Below the pieces are notes generated by a model that searched no databases, was not told the DNA's origin, and saw only the letters and a list, made by a program, of their open reading frames with translations. This document shows positions 50,360 through 59,927 of a stretch of DNA of 64,000 bases, piece by piece (the stretch's first letter is position 1; each line of letters begins with the position of its first letter). The translations under genes and the position numbers were made by a program. This DNA is from an uncultured Bacilli bacterium (GTDB taxonomy: Bacteria; Bacillota_I; Bacilli_A; RF39; UBA660), in NCBI GenBank assembly GCA_934149245.1, contig CAKPER010000003.1:8175-72174 (forward strand), in the 5' to 3' direction.

Positions 50360-52737
50360 AAAAGATAGTAATAGCGTTGGGAGGAAATGCGCTAGGAAAA
50401 ACTCCCCAAGAGCAACATGATTTAATAGAAAAAACAGTTAAATATATTGTAGATTTAGTAGAAGATGGTAATCAAATTGTTATAACGCATGGCAATGGGC
50501 CACAAGTAGGTATGATATATAATGCTATGAAAAGAGACAATATGCCATTTGCTGAAAGTGGTGCTATGTCACAAGGGTATATAGGTTATCAACTTCAACA
50601 AACATTAAAAGATGAATTAGATAAAAGAAAAATAGACAAAAGTGTAGTAACAGTCGTTACTCAGGTAGAAGTAGATCCTAAAGATAAAGCATTTAAAAAT
50701 CCAACCAAACCAATAGGAGAATTTTTAAAAAAGGGAGAAGCTCAAAAAAGACAATCAGAAGATCATTCTATATATAAAGAGGATTCAGGTAGAGGTTGGA
50801 GAAAAGTGGTTGCATCTCCAGAGCCTAAAAAAATTCTTGAAATAAAGACCATTGAAAAATTAATGAGTGAAGGAACCATTGTTATTGCTTGTGGTGGTGG
50901 TGGCATTCCTGTTGTAATGACAAAAAAACAAGGATATGAAGGAATTGATGCTGTAATTGATAAAGATAAGACTAGTGCTATGTTAGCAAAAGAATTAAAT
51001 GCTGATGAATTATTAATTTTAACATCAGTAGATAAAGTATCGTTAAACTATAATAAACCAGATGAAAAAAAATTATCTAAAATGTCTGTAGCAGAAGCTA
51101 AAGTTGGAATAAGAAATGAACAATTTGGAGAGGGAAGTATGTTACCAAAGGTTGAAGCGGCTATAGATTTTGTAACTAATACTGGTAATAAGGCAATAAT
51201 AACTTCTTTAGAAAAAGCAGCTTTAGCTACCTCGGGTAAAGCTGGAACAGTAATCTATAAAAGTTATAATCCTAAAGAAAAGCCTAAAAAAAGAGTTGCA
51301 TTTTCATTAAGTGCCTTTACTATAATCTTAATTTTAATATATTTATTAGCCTTATCAACTCATTTTTTACCTAAGGCTACATTTAATGGAAATGAAATAG
51401 TAAATGGAACAGGAGTTGTTGGAGCAACATTATCACAAACACTATTAGCACCTATAAAAGGTTTTGGTGATGCTATAGATATATGTGTATTTGTTTTAAT
51501 ACTAGGTTCTTTCTTAAAAATAGTAAATTCGACAAACTCTATAGAAACAGGTGTTCAAGTATTAATAAAAAAATTACATGGACATGAATTAATATTGATA
51601 CCAATTCTTATGATTTTATTTTCCATAGGAGGAACCACTTATGGAATGTTAGAAGAAACGGTAGGTTTTTATGCGTTATTAGCAGCTGCTATGGTTGCTG
51701 CTGGAATGGATACAATAGTATCATCAGCAATAGTATTGTTGGGGGCTGGTTCCGGAGTACTAGGTTCAACAGTTAATCCATTTGCTGTTGGTGTAGCAAT
51801 AGATGCTGCAAAAAAAGTATTACCAGCAGGAACAGAAATAAATCAAGGAATTATAATAGGGTTAGGCATTGTTTTATGGCTAACAACTCTACTTATATCA
51901 ATTTTGTTTGTAGTATCCTATGCTAAAAAAATAATAAAGAAAAAAGGTTCTACAATTTTAAGTATTCAAGAACAAAAAGCTATGGAAGCAACATATGGAG
52001 AAGAAATTAGTAAAAATGTAAAATTATCTGGAAGTCAGAAAATAACACTTATTCTATTTGCTTTAACTTTTATAGTAATGATAGTAAGTTTTATACCTTG
52101 GGAAGATTTTGGAATAAATATATTTGCCAATTCTAAAATTATAGGTTTATCATGGCTAGTAGGCTGTCCTCTTGGGCAATGGTATTTTCAGGAAGCAACT
52201 TTGTGGTTTTTAATTATGACAATTATAATTGCCTTAGTAAATCGTATGACAGAACATGAAATTGTAGATAAACTAGTAGATGGTGCTGATGATATGGTAG
52301 GTGTTATTCTAATAATAGCTCTAGCAAGAGGCGCATCAGTATTAATGAGTCAAACATACTTGGACAACTATTTAATTTATAATGCTTCTAAAGTATTAGA
52401 ATCTGTACCTAAAATAGTATTTGCACCACTAAATTATATATTCCATCTAGGATTATCTGTATTAGTACCATCTAGTAGTGGGCTTGCTACCTTATCAGCA
52501 CCGATTATGGCACCACTTGCTCAAAAAGTAGGTTATAGTGTAGAGACAACTATTATGGAAATGGTTGCTGCTAACGGTTTTGTAAATTTATTTACTCCAA
52601 CTTGTGGTGCTATAATGGGAGGATTAGCTCTTGCTAAAGTGGAATACACTACTTGGTTAAAATGGGTATTTAAAGTTCTAATAACTATAGCGATAGCTAA
52701 TATCTTAATTTTAACAATAGCAATGTTAATATTGTAA
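50356..52737 (+). CDS. arcC: Carbamate kinase fused to a YfcC/DcuC-type transporter
   Basis: A protein of 793 residues in one uninterrupted frame. Residues 1-~312 are a complete carbamate kinase ([38 protein letters not shown], ending SGKAGTVI), which makes ATP from carbamoyl phosphate. After a short basic linker (~313-322) come about twelve membrane helices of the YfcC/C4-dicarboxylate carrier family ([41 protein letters not shown]). YfcC-type proteins occur in ADI operons in place of the ArcD antiporter, so the transporter half probably exchanges arginine for ornithine. The kinase would be held at the membrane beside the transporter. There is no internal stop or restart with a ribosome binding site at the junction. 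I do not recall this fusion from characterised ADI systems. Confidence 0.88.
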   Translation: MKKIVIALGGNALGKTPQEQHDLIEKTVKYIVDLVEDGNQIVITHGNGPQVGMIYNAMKRDNMPFAESGAMSQGYIGYQLQQTLKDELDKRKIDKSVVTVVTQVEVDPKDKAFKNPTKPIGEFLKKGEAQKRQSEDHSIYKEDSGRGWRKVVASPEPKKILEIKTIEKLMSEGTIVIACGGGGIPVVMTKKQGYEGIDAVIDKDKTSAMLAKELNADELLILTSVDKVSLNYNKPDEKKLSKMSVAEAKVGIRNEQFGEGSMLPKVEAAIDFVTNTGNKAIITSLEKAALATSGKAGTVIYKSYNPKEKPKKRVAFSLSAFTIILILIYLLALSTHFLPKATFNGNEIVNGTGVVGATLSQTLLAPIKGFGDAIDICVFVLILGSFLKIVNSTNSIETGVQVLIKKLHGHELILIPILMILFSIGGTTYGMLEETVGFYALLAAAMVAAGMDTIVSSAIVLLGAGSGVLGSTVNPFAVGVAIDAAKKVLPAGTEINQGIIIGLGIVLWLTTLLISILFVVSYAKKIIKKKGSTILSIQEQKAMEATYGEEISKNVKLSGSQKITLILFALTFIVMIVSFIPWEDFGINIFANSKIIGLSWLVGCPLGQWYFQEATLWFLIMTIIIALVNRMTEHEIVDKLVDGADDMVGVILIIALARGASVLMSQTYLDNYLIYNASKVLESVPKIVFAPLNYIFHLGLSVLVPSSSGLATLSAPIMAPLAQKVGYSVETTIMEMVAANGFVNLFTPTCGAIMGGLALAKVEYTTWLKWVFKVLITIAIANILILTIAMLIL

Positions 52738-52876
52738 TTTATCATTATGTATATTTAAAAAGTCTCTGCTAGCGATATAAAATATTAATTGTTAATAATT
52801 TAGTTATTATTTTAGAAAACAAAAAACGCTTATAATGATTTTTAAATATTTTCAAACTTAATGATATTAGAAGAAT

Positions 52877-52909
52877 AAAACAGCATTCAAAATTTTGAGT
52901 GCTGTTTTT
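52877..52909 (+). terminator. Terminator of the arc operon
   Basis: AAAACAGCATTCAAAA pairs with TTTTGAGTGCTGTTTT with one G-T pair, giving a long stem with a T run. It lies 140 bases after the fusion gene. The rest of the gap 52738-53022 shows no gene. Confidence 0.8.
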
Positions 52910-53022
52910 ACACGGTATAAATATAATATTATTAATTGAATATAAAGTAACATAAGGTATACAGTTTTATTTAGGTAATTTTCTTTAGAAAACATCTTCT
53001 TATTTTTGATACCTATTACTAT

Positions 53023-53472
53023 TTATTTAAAAATACCTCTTTTATATACTGGTAATATTTTTGGCTTTTGTCTACTTAAATAATTATTAACCTCTTGAAA
53101 AAACATTCTAATTTTGTTTACATTGTTAATAACTATATCTTTATTCTCTAAGTTATAAAGATTTTTATATTTATTAGGACTAATTCCAATATATTTCTTA
53201 AAAGTTTCTGAGTAATACTCCAAACTATTAAAACCACTACTAATAGAAATGTTAAGAATTGATTTATTACTATCGAGTAATTGTATACTTTTATATATCT
53301 TCAATTTATTTATATAATTAATAATACTATCACCGATTTCTCTTTTAAATAATTTCATAATATAAAATCTATTATAAGAAAAATAATTGGATATTTCATC
53401 TATTGAGATATCTTTTTTATAATTATTATTAATATAAATTAAAATATTACAAACAAGGTCATTTGAATACAT
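53023..53472 (-). CDS. AraC-type DNA-binding protein without effector domain
   Basis: A protein of 149 residues. The first ~100 residues form an AraC/XylS double helix-turn-helix (SIDEISNYFSYNRFYIMKLF, then ILNISISSGFNSLEYYSETF and ISPNKYK). The remaining ~50 residues are basic and unassigned. There is no sensor domain, so it may be controlled by abundance or a partner. It is divergent from the VirD4-like gene with a gap of 102 bases that could hold both promoters, so it may regulate that gene. Confidence 0.75.
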   Translation of the reverse strand: MYSNDLVCNILIYINNNYKKDISIDEISNYFSYNRFYIMKLFKREIGDSIINYINKLKIYKSIQLLDSNKSILNISISSGFNSLEYYSETFKKYIGISPNKYKNLYNLENKDIVINNVNKIRMFFQEVNNYLSRQKPKILPVYKRGIFK

Positions 53473-53574
53473 AAAATACCTCCACTTAAGAAAATTATAT
53501 CATAAAAAGCCACTATTGTTTAAAAAATACTCAAAATATGGTTGTATATTAGAAAGTGAAAGGAGAGAAAAAAT

Positions 53575-54921
53575 ATGGAAAGCTATGCAAGATGGACTAC
53601 TAAGAAAGAGTTAATTAATTTATTAACTAAAGTAAATCCAAAAGAAAAAATTAAAAATTCTGGTATCGTAATGGACTATGATTCTGATAATTTATATCTA
53701 GATACTACTGATGCCCCAACATTAGTAATAGGAGGACAAGCATCTGGAAAATCTCAAGCTATCAGTCTTCCTTTAATAAAATCAACGTGTTTAGCTGAAG
53801 AATCAATTATTATAAATGATGTAGGAGGATTTTTCTATGAAAACACTTCAAAAGAATTCATTAATAATAACTATGATGTAAAAGTAATTAATTTTTCAGA
53901 TGTAACTAAAACTAACTACTATAATCCACTAGCACTACCATATCTATTATACAAGGAAGGTAATAAAGATAAATCTTTAGAACTTATAGAAAATTTAAGT
54001 TATTATATATTTAAAGATGAAGAAAATACTGATTCGTTTTGGATAAATTCATCAAGAGATTATTTTACAGGAATTGTTTTATATTTATTTGAAAATGCTA
54101 AAGAGGAGGAAATTAATTTATCTAGTGTTTATTCTTTATCACTAAGTTTAAATGAAAATAAAAAATTAATAGAAGAAATAAATTCTTTAGACAGACTAAA
54201 CAGTATTTATATTTATCTTACAAATATAATAAGTGCTCCCAAAGAAACAAAAGGTGGAATAGTTGCTACATTTACTAAAAACTTAACACAATATATAGCT
54301 AAAGAAAATTTATCCAATATGTTATCATTTAATGATATTGATTTAACATCAATAACAAAAAATAAAACAGCTATCTACATCATAAATAAAACTGAACAAT
54401 TAGCTAATAATTTAGCCTCATTACTTATAAATCAACTAATTGAAGCAACTATTATTTATGGTAAGAAAGAAAGAAGACTAAATATACTATTAGATGAATT
54501 TAACAACTTGGCACCAATTTGCAATTTATCTAATTTGATTAATTATACAAGAAGCTTAAATATGAGATTTACAATTCTTTTAAATAGTTATATTGAATTA
54601 AAAAATAAATATGGAAAAGAAGAGAGTGAATTAATTAAATATTCTTGTTCTAATATCATTTACTTATTAGCAAAAGATGATTATACTTTAGAAGAAATAA
54701 GTAAATTATGTGGCAATCAAAACAGTAAATCAGCTTTGATAACCAAAGAAGAATTAAAAACTTTAAAACTGTTTGAAGCTATCATCTTAAAAACTAGAGT
54801 AATGCCAATTAAAACAAAATTAAAACCTGACTATTTAATAAATTGGAATATCGATTTTTCTGAAAATAAAGATTATCCTCAAACTATCTTAAAAGAAAAA
54901 AACGTATATACTTATGAATGA
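53575..54921 (+). CDS. VirD4/TraG-like P-loop ATPase, soluble form
   Basis: A protein of 448 residues. Walker A is GGQASGKSQ (~53-61), Walker B ILLDEFNNLAP (~303-313), and the C-terminal part has KYGKEESELIKYSCSNIIYL, as in TraG/VirD4 coupling ATPases of type IV secretion and conjugation. The N-terminal membrane helices of true coupling proteins are missing, and no relaxase, VirB4 or pilin gene is near. It could be a remnant of an integrative element, or a domesticated ATPase acting with the coiled-coil protein downstream. GGAGAG lies before the ATG. Confidence 0.7.
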   Translation: MESYARWTTKKELINLLTKVNPKEKIKNSGIVMDYDSDNLYLDTTDAPTLVIGGQASGKSQAISLPLIKSTCLAEESIIINDVGGFFYENTSKEFINNNYDVKVINFSDVTKTNYYNPLALPYLLYKEGNKDKSLELIENLSYYIFKDEENTDSFWINSSRDYFTGIVLYLFENAKEEEINLSSVYSLSLSLNENKKLIEEINSLDRLNSIYIYLTNIISAPKETKGGIVATFTKNLTQYIAKENLSNMLSFNDIDLTSITKNKTAIYIINKTEQLANNLASLLINQLIEATIIYGKKERRLNILLDEFNNLAPICNLSNLINYTRSLNMRFTILLNSYIELKNKYGKEESELIKYSCSNIIYLLAKDDYTLEEISKLCGNQNSKSALITKEELKTLKLFEAIILKTRVMPIKTKLKPDYLINWNIDFSENKDYPQTILKEKNVYTYE

Positions 54922-54924
54922 TGA

Positions 54925-54963
54925 AAAGTCCTATTAGCAATAAAATTTGTTAATAGGATTTTG
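54925..54963 (+). terminator. Terminator after the VirD4-like gene
   Basis: AAAGTCCTATTA pairs with TAATAGGATTTT with one G-T pair around a 12-14 base loop. Confidence 0.7.
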
Positions 54964-55119
54964 CTATACGCACAAAAAATAACACTTAATTAATAGTTGC
55001 CATAACACTAGTAGATGTGTTAGAATATACATCAAGGAAAATTCTAACTACTTTAAATAAAAACTATTGTATTTATCTAAAAAAGGGATTTTTCAATAAT
55101 TTGAAAAGGAGTTAATAAA

Positions 55120-56076
55120 ATGGCAAAGAATGAAGAAATAACATTAAAAAATACAAAAGCAGAAATATTAGAGGCATTAAATGAAGCTTTAAAAAGAGAA
55201 AAAAATATGACTAAAGTTAAGTCTGATCCTGTAAAAGAAGAGCAAACAAAAAAAGAAAAAGAAGCAATAAATAACACTAGAGAAAATGTTGAAAAAAATA
55301 TATTTTCTAATGAACTAATTAATAAATTTAATGAATTAGAATTAGCTATAAGAACTTTAGAAAATAAGTTAAAAGAACTTTATGGTGTAGAAAAAGAACT
55401 AAATAATCTTACTGTAATTATGAATGCTGGTAAGGATTGTATTGCAAATATTGAAGAGGAAAAGAAAATTAAAAAGCAAGAATTAGAAGATAAAATTCAA
55501 AAACTAGATGAAGAATATAAGGAAAAGAAAGAAGAGCTAGAAAAAAATTATACTAATCAATTAAATAATATAAAACTAGAAAGAAAAAGAGAAGAAGAGG
55601 AATACAGCTATAATCTTAAACGTGAAAGAGAAATTAGCAATAATAAATGGCAAGATGAAAAAGCAAAAAGAGAACAAGAATTAGCAATAAAAGAAGCTGA
55701 AACATTAAAGATTAATAAAGAAGCAAAAGAAAAAGAAAAATATATTAGTGATTTAGAGAAAAGGGTAGAAGATATTCCAAAAACTTTACAAAATGAATAT
55801 GAAAAAGGAGTTAAAGATACTAAATTAGAATTAGAAAAAGAACATAAATATGCAACAGAACTTCTAAAAAAAGATTTTCAATCAACAATAGATAGACAAA
55901 ATGATAAAATAGAATCTTTAACAGAAGAATTAAAATCTGTAACAAACCAAAATGCTTTGCTACAAGATAAAGTTGATAAAGCTTATCTAGAAATTAAAGA
56001 ACTAGCATCTAAAACAGTAGAAACAACAGGTGCTGTAAAGATAATCGGAAATTCTAATCAAGAAACAATTAGATAA
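55120..56076 (+). CDS. Long coiled-coil protein
   Basis: A protein of 318 residues dominated by charged heptads (~60-300), with KKEELEKNYTNQLNNIKLER and similar blocks. No signal peptide, membrane helix or enzymatic motif is present. The C-terminus is TVETTGAVKIIGNSNQETIR. It is separated from the VirD4-like gene by a terminator, so it is its own unit with AAAAGGAG before the ATG. It may be a scaffold or filament protein. No family is recognised. Confidence 0.55.
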   Translation: MAKNEEITLKNTKAEILEALNEALKREKNMTKVKSDPVKEEQTKKEKEAINNTRENVEKNIFSNELINKFNELELAIRTLENKLKELYGVEKELNNLTVIMNAGKDCIANIEEEKKIKKQELEDKIQKLDEEYKEKKEELEKNYTNQLNNIKLERKREEEEYSYNLKREREISNNKWQDEKAKREQELAIKEAETLKINKEAKEKEKYISDLEKRVEDIPKTLQNEYEKGVKDTKLELEKEHKYATELLKKDFQSTIDRQNDKIESLTEELKSVTNQNALLQDKVDKAYLEIKELASKTVETTGAVKIIGNSNQETIR

Positions 56077-56126
56077 AAATTCTCTTTTTTCTATACCTTT
56101 TACATAATTATTTAATAATGACATCT

Positions 56127-56166
56127 AAAATAGCGTTTACCTATATTGATAAATGCTATTTTTTTA
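56127..56166 (+). terminator. Terminator after the coiled-coil gene
   Basis: AAAATAGCGTTTA (from 56127) pairs with TAAATGCTATTTT around a 10-base loop, then T. Confidence 0.85.
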
Positions 56167-56186
56167 ATTAAATTGCTTTTAACATA

Positions 56187-56216
56187 TTTACTAATACCTC
56201 CTAGGGGTGTTATAAT
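56187..56216 (+). promoter_or_regulatory. Copper operon promoter with CsoR operator
   Basis: TTTACT (56187-56192) and TATAAT (56211-56216) are 18 bases apart. Between them ATACCTCCTAGGGGTGT (56194-56210) is a pseudo-palindrome of the known CsoR site type (ATACCCCC...GGGGTAT). Bound CsoR would cover the promoter, and Cu(I) would release it. Confidence 0.8.
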
Positions 56217-56237
56217 TACGCAAGGAGATGATAATAT

Positions 56238-56546
56238 ATGAATAATAACTGTAAACATTGTATCGATTGTACCAAAATTACTCATAGAGATGAAGAAACA
56301 AAGAAAAAATTAAATAAAAGATTAAAAACTATCGAAGGTCAAATTCGTGGTGTCCAAAATATGATTAATGAGGATAAATATTGTAATGATATATTAATTC
56401 AACTCTTAGCAATAAATAAATCCATTAAAAGCGTTAGTAATGAAATTTTTAAAAATCATTTATCTACCTGTGTTGTTAGAGATATTAAAAATAATGATCC
56501 CAAAATTATTGATGAAGTAATGGAACTAATAAGGAGATTAGATTAA
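56238..56546 (+). CDS. csoR: Copper-sensing repressor CsoR
   Basis: A protein of 102 residues, all helical. The Cu(I) ligands Cys49, His74 and Cys78 keep the exact spacing of CsoR. An extra Cys cluster (CKHCIDC) lies at the very N-terminus. IEGQIRGVQNMI is the DNA-binding helix of the family. The His-Cys set distinguishes it from the nickel- and formaldehyde-sensing relatives RcnR and FrmR. It heads the operon it probably represses through the site at 56194. The stop overlaps the next start (TAATG). Confidence 0.93.
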   Translation: MNNNCKHCIDCTKITHRDEETKKKLNKRLKTIEGQIRGVQNMINEDKYCNDILIQLLAINKSIKSVSNEIFKNHLSTCVVRDIKNNDPKIIDEVMELIRRLD

Positions 56547-56878
56547 TGCAAGTTATATACGTAAAAATAGATGGCATAAGTTGTGATAATTGCAGAAATA
56601 AAATAACTAAAGAATTATTAAAGGTAAACAATATAACTGATGTGAGAATAGTTAAAAACATTGCTAAAATAACTACTACAACAAAAATTGATGAGGTAAA
56701 AATTGTGAATGTAATAAATTCATTAGGTTATTTTACCAAAAAAGACTATATAAGCACAAATATCATAGAATTCACGCCAAAAAAAGTAGGAGTTTACTCT
56801 ATGAATTGTTGGATGAATATGCTTACAAATAACATTAAAGTTGTAGATGATGAAAAATATTTTGAGGTGAAAAAATGA
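56546..56878 (+). CDS. HMA domain protein with cupredoxin-like tail
   Basis: A protein of 110 residues. Residues 1-70 form a heavy-metal-associated domain with GISCDNCRNKI (CxxC). Residues ~75-105, IIEFTPKKVGVYSMNCWMNM, resemble the end of a cupredoxin domain where Cys and Met bind copper. There is no signal peptide, so it is cytoplasmic. It could be a copper chaperone or buffer that passes Cu(I) to CopA. It is coupled to csoR and copA by overlapping codons. The tail assignment is tentative. Confidence 0.7.
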   Translation: MQVIYVKIDGISCDNCRNKITKELLKVNNITDVRIVKNIAKITTTTKIDEVKIVNVINSLGYFTKKDYISTNIIEFTPKKVGVYSMNCWMNMLTNNIKVVDDEKYFEVKK

Positions 56879-59079
56879 AAAAAATAATATTAAAAATAGA
56901 AGGAATGACTTGTAGTGCCTGTTCTTCAAGTTTAGAAAAATATTTACTAAAACAAGAAGGAATAAATGATGCCCTAGTAAACTTAGTAATGTCATCAGCA
57001 AGTATTAGTTATGAAGATAATATTACAGAAGATGATTTAAATAGATTCATAAGTGAAGCTGGCTTTAAATCTCTAGGAATTTATGATGAACAGAAAGAAA
57101 ATGTCAATCCTAATAAAAATAAATATTTTCTAGTTAATGGCCTAATTGCCTTATTAGTTCTATATATTTCAATGTCTCATATGCTCTCTCTACCAACAAT
57201 CCCATTTTTAAATATGATTAATTATCCCATAAACTATTCAGTATGTCTCTTTATCTTCAGTATATATTTTATATATTTTGGTAAAGATATCTTAATAAGT
57301 GGCTTAAAAAATCTAAAACATAAATCTCCTAATATGGATACTCTAGTAATGTTAGGCGTTGCCTCTAGCTTTATACTTAGTACTTTCAATATGTTTATGA
57401 TATTAAAAGGCCATAATGAATATGTAGAAAATTTATATTTTGAAAGTGTCTGTATTATCCTTTACTTAATCAAATTTGGAAGATATATAGATAATATCAG
57501 TAAAGAAAAAACTAAAGATGCTATAAAAGGCTTAGTAACCATTACTCCCAAAGCAGCACTTCTACTTATTAATGACAAAGAACAAGAAGTATCTATTGAT
57601 GAAGTTAAAAAAGGTGATATCTTAGTAGCCAAACCAGGAAATAGATTTGCAGTAGATGGTATTATCGTAAAAGGAAATTCTCATATAGATGAATCGTTTA
57701 TAAGTGGTGAATCAACACCAGTTAAAAAAAATAAACATGACAAAGTTGTAGCCGGATCAATTAACTTAGATGGAGAAGTTTTGTATAAAGCCGAAAATAT
57801 CGGTAAAGATTCTACAATATCTGAAATAGTTAGATTAGTAGTAGAAGCCACAAATACCAAAGTTCCAATAGCTAGAATTGCCGACAAGGTAAGTGGCATC
57901 TTTGTCCCAATAGTTATGGTAATAGCCATAATAACTCTTATTATTCATTTACTACTTGGATTTACTCCAAGCGAATCTATTATTTATTTCGTAACCGTAC
58001 TAGTATGTGCATGTCCTTGCGCCTTAGGATTAGCAACTCCACTTGCAATTGTAGTAAGTGAAGGATTATGTGCCCAAAATGGGATATTAATTAAAAAATC
58101 TGAAATACTTGAAAATGCTAATAAAATAGATGTAATTGTTTTTGACAAAACAGGAACACTAACTTACGGTAATTTAAGAATATCCAAAATAATAAATAAT
58201 TCAGCATACTCTGATAATGAATTAATAGAAATAGCTACCTCACTAGAAAATAAATCAACGCATCCAATTGCTACTGCTTTCAAGAAGTATGCTAAGAAAA
58301 ATAATTTAAAAATCTTAAATGTTGATAAATTTCAAAATATACCAGGAATAGGTTTAAAAGGAGTAATTAACGGAAAAGAATACTTAATTGGCAGTAGTAA
58401 AATATTTACCAAATATAAAATAGATAATAAAAATTCTAAAGAAGAAAAAGAATTATCTCTATATAAAAATAGTATTATTTATATCGTTGAAGATAAAAAA
58501 GTACAAGCCCTTATTGGTGTTAAAGATATTGTTAGAGATAATGCCGTAGATGTCATAAAAAAATTAAAGTCAATGAATAAAAGAATTATTATGCTAACAG
58601 GAGATAATGAAATAACTGCTAATATAATTGCTAAAAATATTGGTATAGATGAAGTAATATCAAATGTAGCTCCTAAAGACAAATCCAAAAAAATTAAAGA
58701 GCTTAAAAATAAAGGCTTAAAAGTAATGATGGTAGGAGATGGTATCAATGATGCCCCAAGCTTATCACTTGCTGATATAGGTGTAAGTCTAAATTCTGCT
58801 ATCGATATAGCGGCTGATTCATCTAGTGTTATTCTGATGAAAAATGATTTAAATGCTATATATAATTTATTTTTAATAAGCAAGAGGACAATACAAAACA
58901 TAAAAGGCAATTTATTTTGGGCATTTTTCTATAATATTTGTATGCTTCCCATAGCTTGTGGATTATTAGAATTTGCAAATATTTCTATGAATCCAATGTT
59001 AGCAGGACTAGCTATGACTCTATCAAGTTTAACTGTAATACTAAATGCCTTAAATTTAAAAAGATGGAAGGAGAGATAA
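56875..59079 (+). CDS. copA: Copper-exporting P1B-type ATPase CopA
   Basis: A protein of 734 residues. One N-terminal HMA domain (GMTCSACSSSL) precedes eight membrane helices. The Cu(I)-type CPC motif is in CPCALGLATP. Phosphorylation occurs at Asp in DKTGTLTYG, with the nucleotide-binding HP in STHPIA and the hinge GDGINDAP. It exports Cu(I) from the cytoplasm. The gene overlaps the upstream HMA gene by four bases. All catalytic motifs are intact. Confidence 0.95.
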   Translation: MKKIILKIEGMTCSACSSSLEKYLLKQEGINDALVNLVMSSASISYEDNITEDDLNRFISEAGFKSLGIYDEQKENVNPNKNKYFLVNGLIALLVLYISMSHMLSLPTIPFLNMINYPINYSVCLFIFSIYFIYFGKDILISGLKNLKHKSPNMDTLVMLGVASSFILSTFNMFMILKGHNEYVENLYFESVCIILYLIKFGRYIDNISKEKTKDAIKGLVTITPKAALLLINDKEQEVSIDEVKKGDILVAKPGNRFAVDGIIVKGNSHIDESFISGESTPVKKNKHDKVVAGSINLDGEVLYKAENIGKDSTISEIVRLVVEATNTKVPIARIADKVSGIFVPIVMVIAIITLIIHLLLGFTPSESIIYFVTVLVCACPCALGLATPLAIVVSEGLCAQNGILIKKSEILENANKIDVIVFDKTGTLTYGNLRISKIINNSAYSDNELIEIATSLENKSTHPIATAFKKYAKKNNLKILNVDKFQNIPGIGLKGVINGKEYLIGSSKIFTKYKIDNKNSKEEKELSLYKNSIIYIVEDKKVQALIGVKDIVRDNAVDVIKKLKSMNKRIIMLTGDNEITANIIAKNIGIDEVISNVAPKDKSKKIKELKNKGLKVMMVGDGINDAPSLSLADIGVSLNSAIDIAADSSSVILMKNDLNAIYNLFLISKRTIQNIKGNLFWAFFYNICMLPIACGLLEFANISMNPMLAGLAMTLSSLTVILNALNLKRWKER

Positions 59080-59082
59080 TAT

Positions 59083-59316
59083 ATGTTTAATAAAAAAATA
59101 AAAAAAATAGTTACTATTGAGGGAATGATGTGTGAGCACTGTAAGAATAAAGTTGAAACCTCTTTATCTAGTATAAATAATGTTTCTAAAGTAAAAGTAA
59201 ATTTAAAAGATAAAACTGCTACTATTTATTCAACTGCAAGCATTAATAATGAGGATATTGAAAAAATAATTAAAAAACTAGACTATCAAATTATTAGTAT
59301 AGGAGAAGATAAATAG
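59083..59316 (+). CDS. copZ: Copper chaperone CopZ
   Basis: A protein of 77 residues made of one HMA domain with CEHC (EGMMCEHCKNKVETSL) and a basic N-terminus. CopZ delivers Cu(I) to CopA. GGAGAG lies before the ATG, four bases after copA. Its stop shares one base with the next start. The lysine-rich start (KKIKKI) is longer than usual. Confidence 0.85.
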   Translation: MFNKKIKKIVTIEGMMCEHCKNKVETSLSSINNVSKVKVNLKDKTATIYSTASINNEDIEKIIKKLDYQIISIGEDK

Positions 59317-59831
59317 TGAAAAAATTTTTCTATATAATTATAGCAATTATATTTATGTTATCTCTAACAGCTTGTACTCAAAGTAAAGATACATCTAAAT
59401 CTAATTCAATCAATAAAAAAATAACTGGTAAAATTGTTAAAGCTAATTTAAATGATGATGGCAATATTATAATTAAAACGAAGGATATTACAACTAAAGC
59501 TATGTATATTAGCTATGAATATGAAGGTGTAACAATTGGCTTACTTGCTGTTAGGGATTCCAAAAATAATTTCAAAGTAGTTGTAAATACTTGTCAATTG
59601 TGTGGAGGAGCTCCAAATGCTTATTTTGTACAATTAGGCAATAAAATTCAGTGTCAAAACTGTAAAAATATGTTTGCAATTGATGAACTTGATAATCTTG
59701 AAGATGGTGGCTGTAATCCGATAGCCATAAAAGATAAAAAAATACAAGATGGAGTCATAACTATAGGTGTTGATCAGTTAAAAGAATTAAAAGATAAATT
59801 TAAAAATTGGAATGGCCCAAAGCATAAATAA
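59316..59831 (+). CDS. DUF2318-like lipoprotein of the copper operon
   Basis: A protein of 171 residues with a lipoprotein signal (LSLTAC, Cys20 lipidated). The domain has two CxxC pairs (NTCQLCGGAP and IQCQNCKNMF) and GGCNP, the metal-binding pattern of DUF2318/FtrD-like proteins. It sits outside the membrane, probably binding copper or iron. It is the last gene of the copper operon, starting at GTG that overlaps the copZ stop. A role in copper handling is inferred from context. Confidence 0.8.
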   Translation: MKKFFYIIIAIIFMLSLTACTQSKDTSKSNSINKKITGKIVKANLNDDGNIIIKTKDITTKAMYISYEYEGVTIGLLAVRDSKNNFKVVVNTCQLCGGAPNAYFVQLGNKIQCQNCKNMFAIDELDNLEDGGCNPIAIKDKKIQDGVITIGVDQLKELKDKFKNWNGPKHK

Positions 59832-59927
59832 AAATTTTATTGTGTATTGTACAAATTAATAATTGTTATAAAAATACTATTTATTTTAGATTATAGAATA
59901 TTAATAAAAGTTAAGGAGGTAACTGTG

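Noticed and set aside
50356..52737. ArcC-transporter join as a sequencing frameshift of two genes
   Set aside because: The frame runs through without stop and no start with a ribosome binding site exists at the transporter N-terminus; read-level data would settle it.
58479..58910. Long antisense open frame opposite copA
   Set aside because: It is a mirror of the copA frame in AT-rich DNA, has Leu/Ile/Ser-rich composition, and no ribosome binding site.
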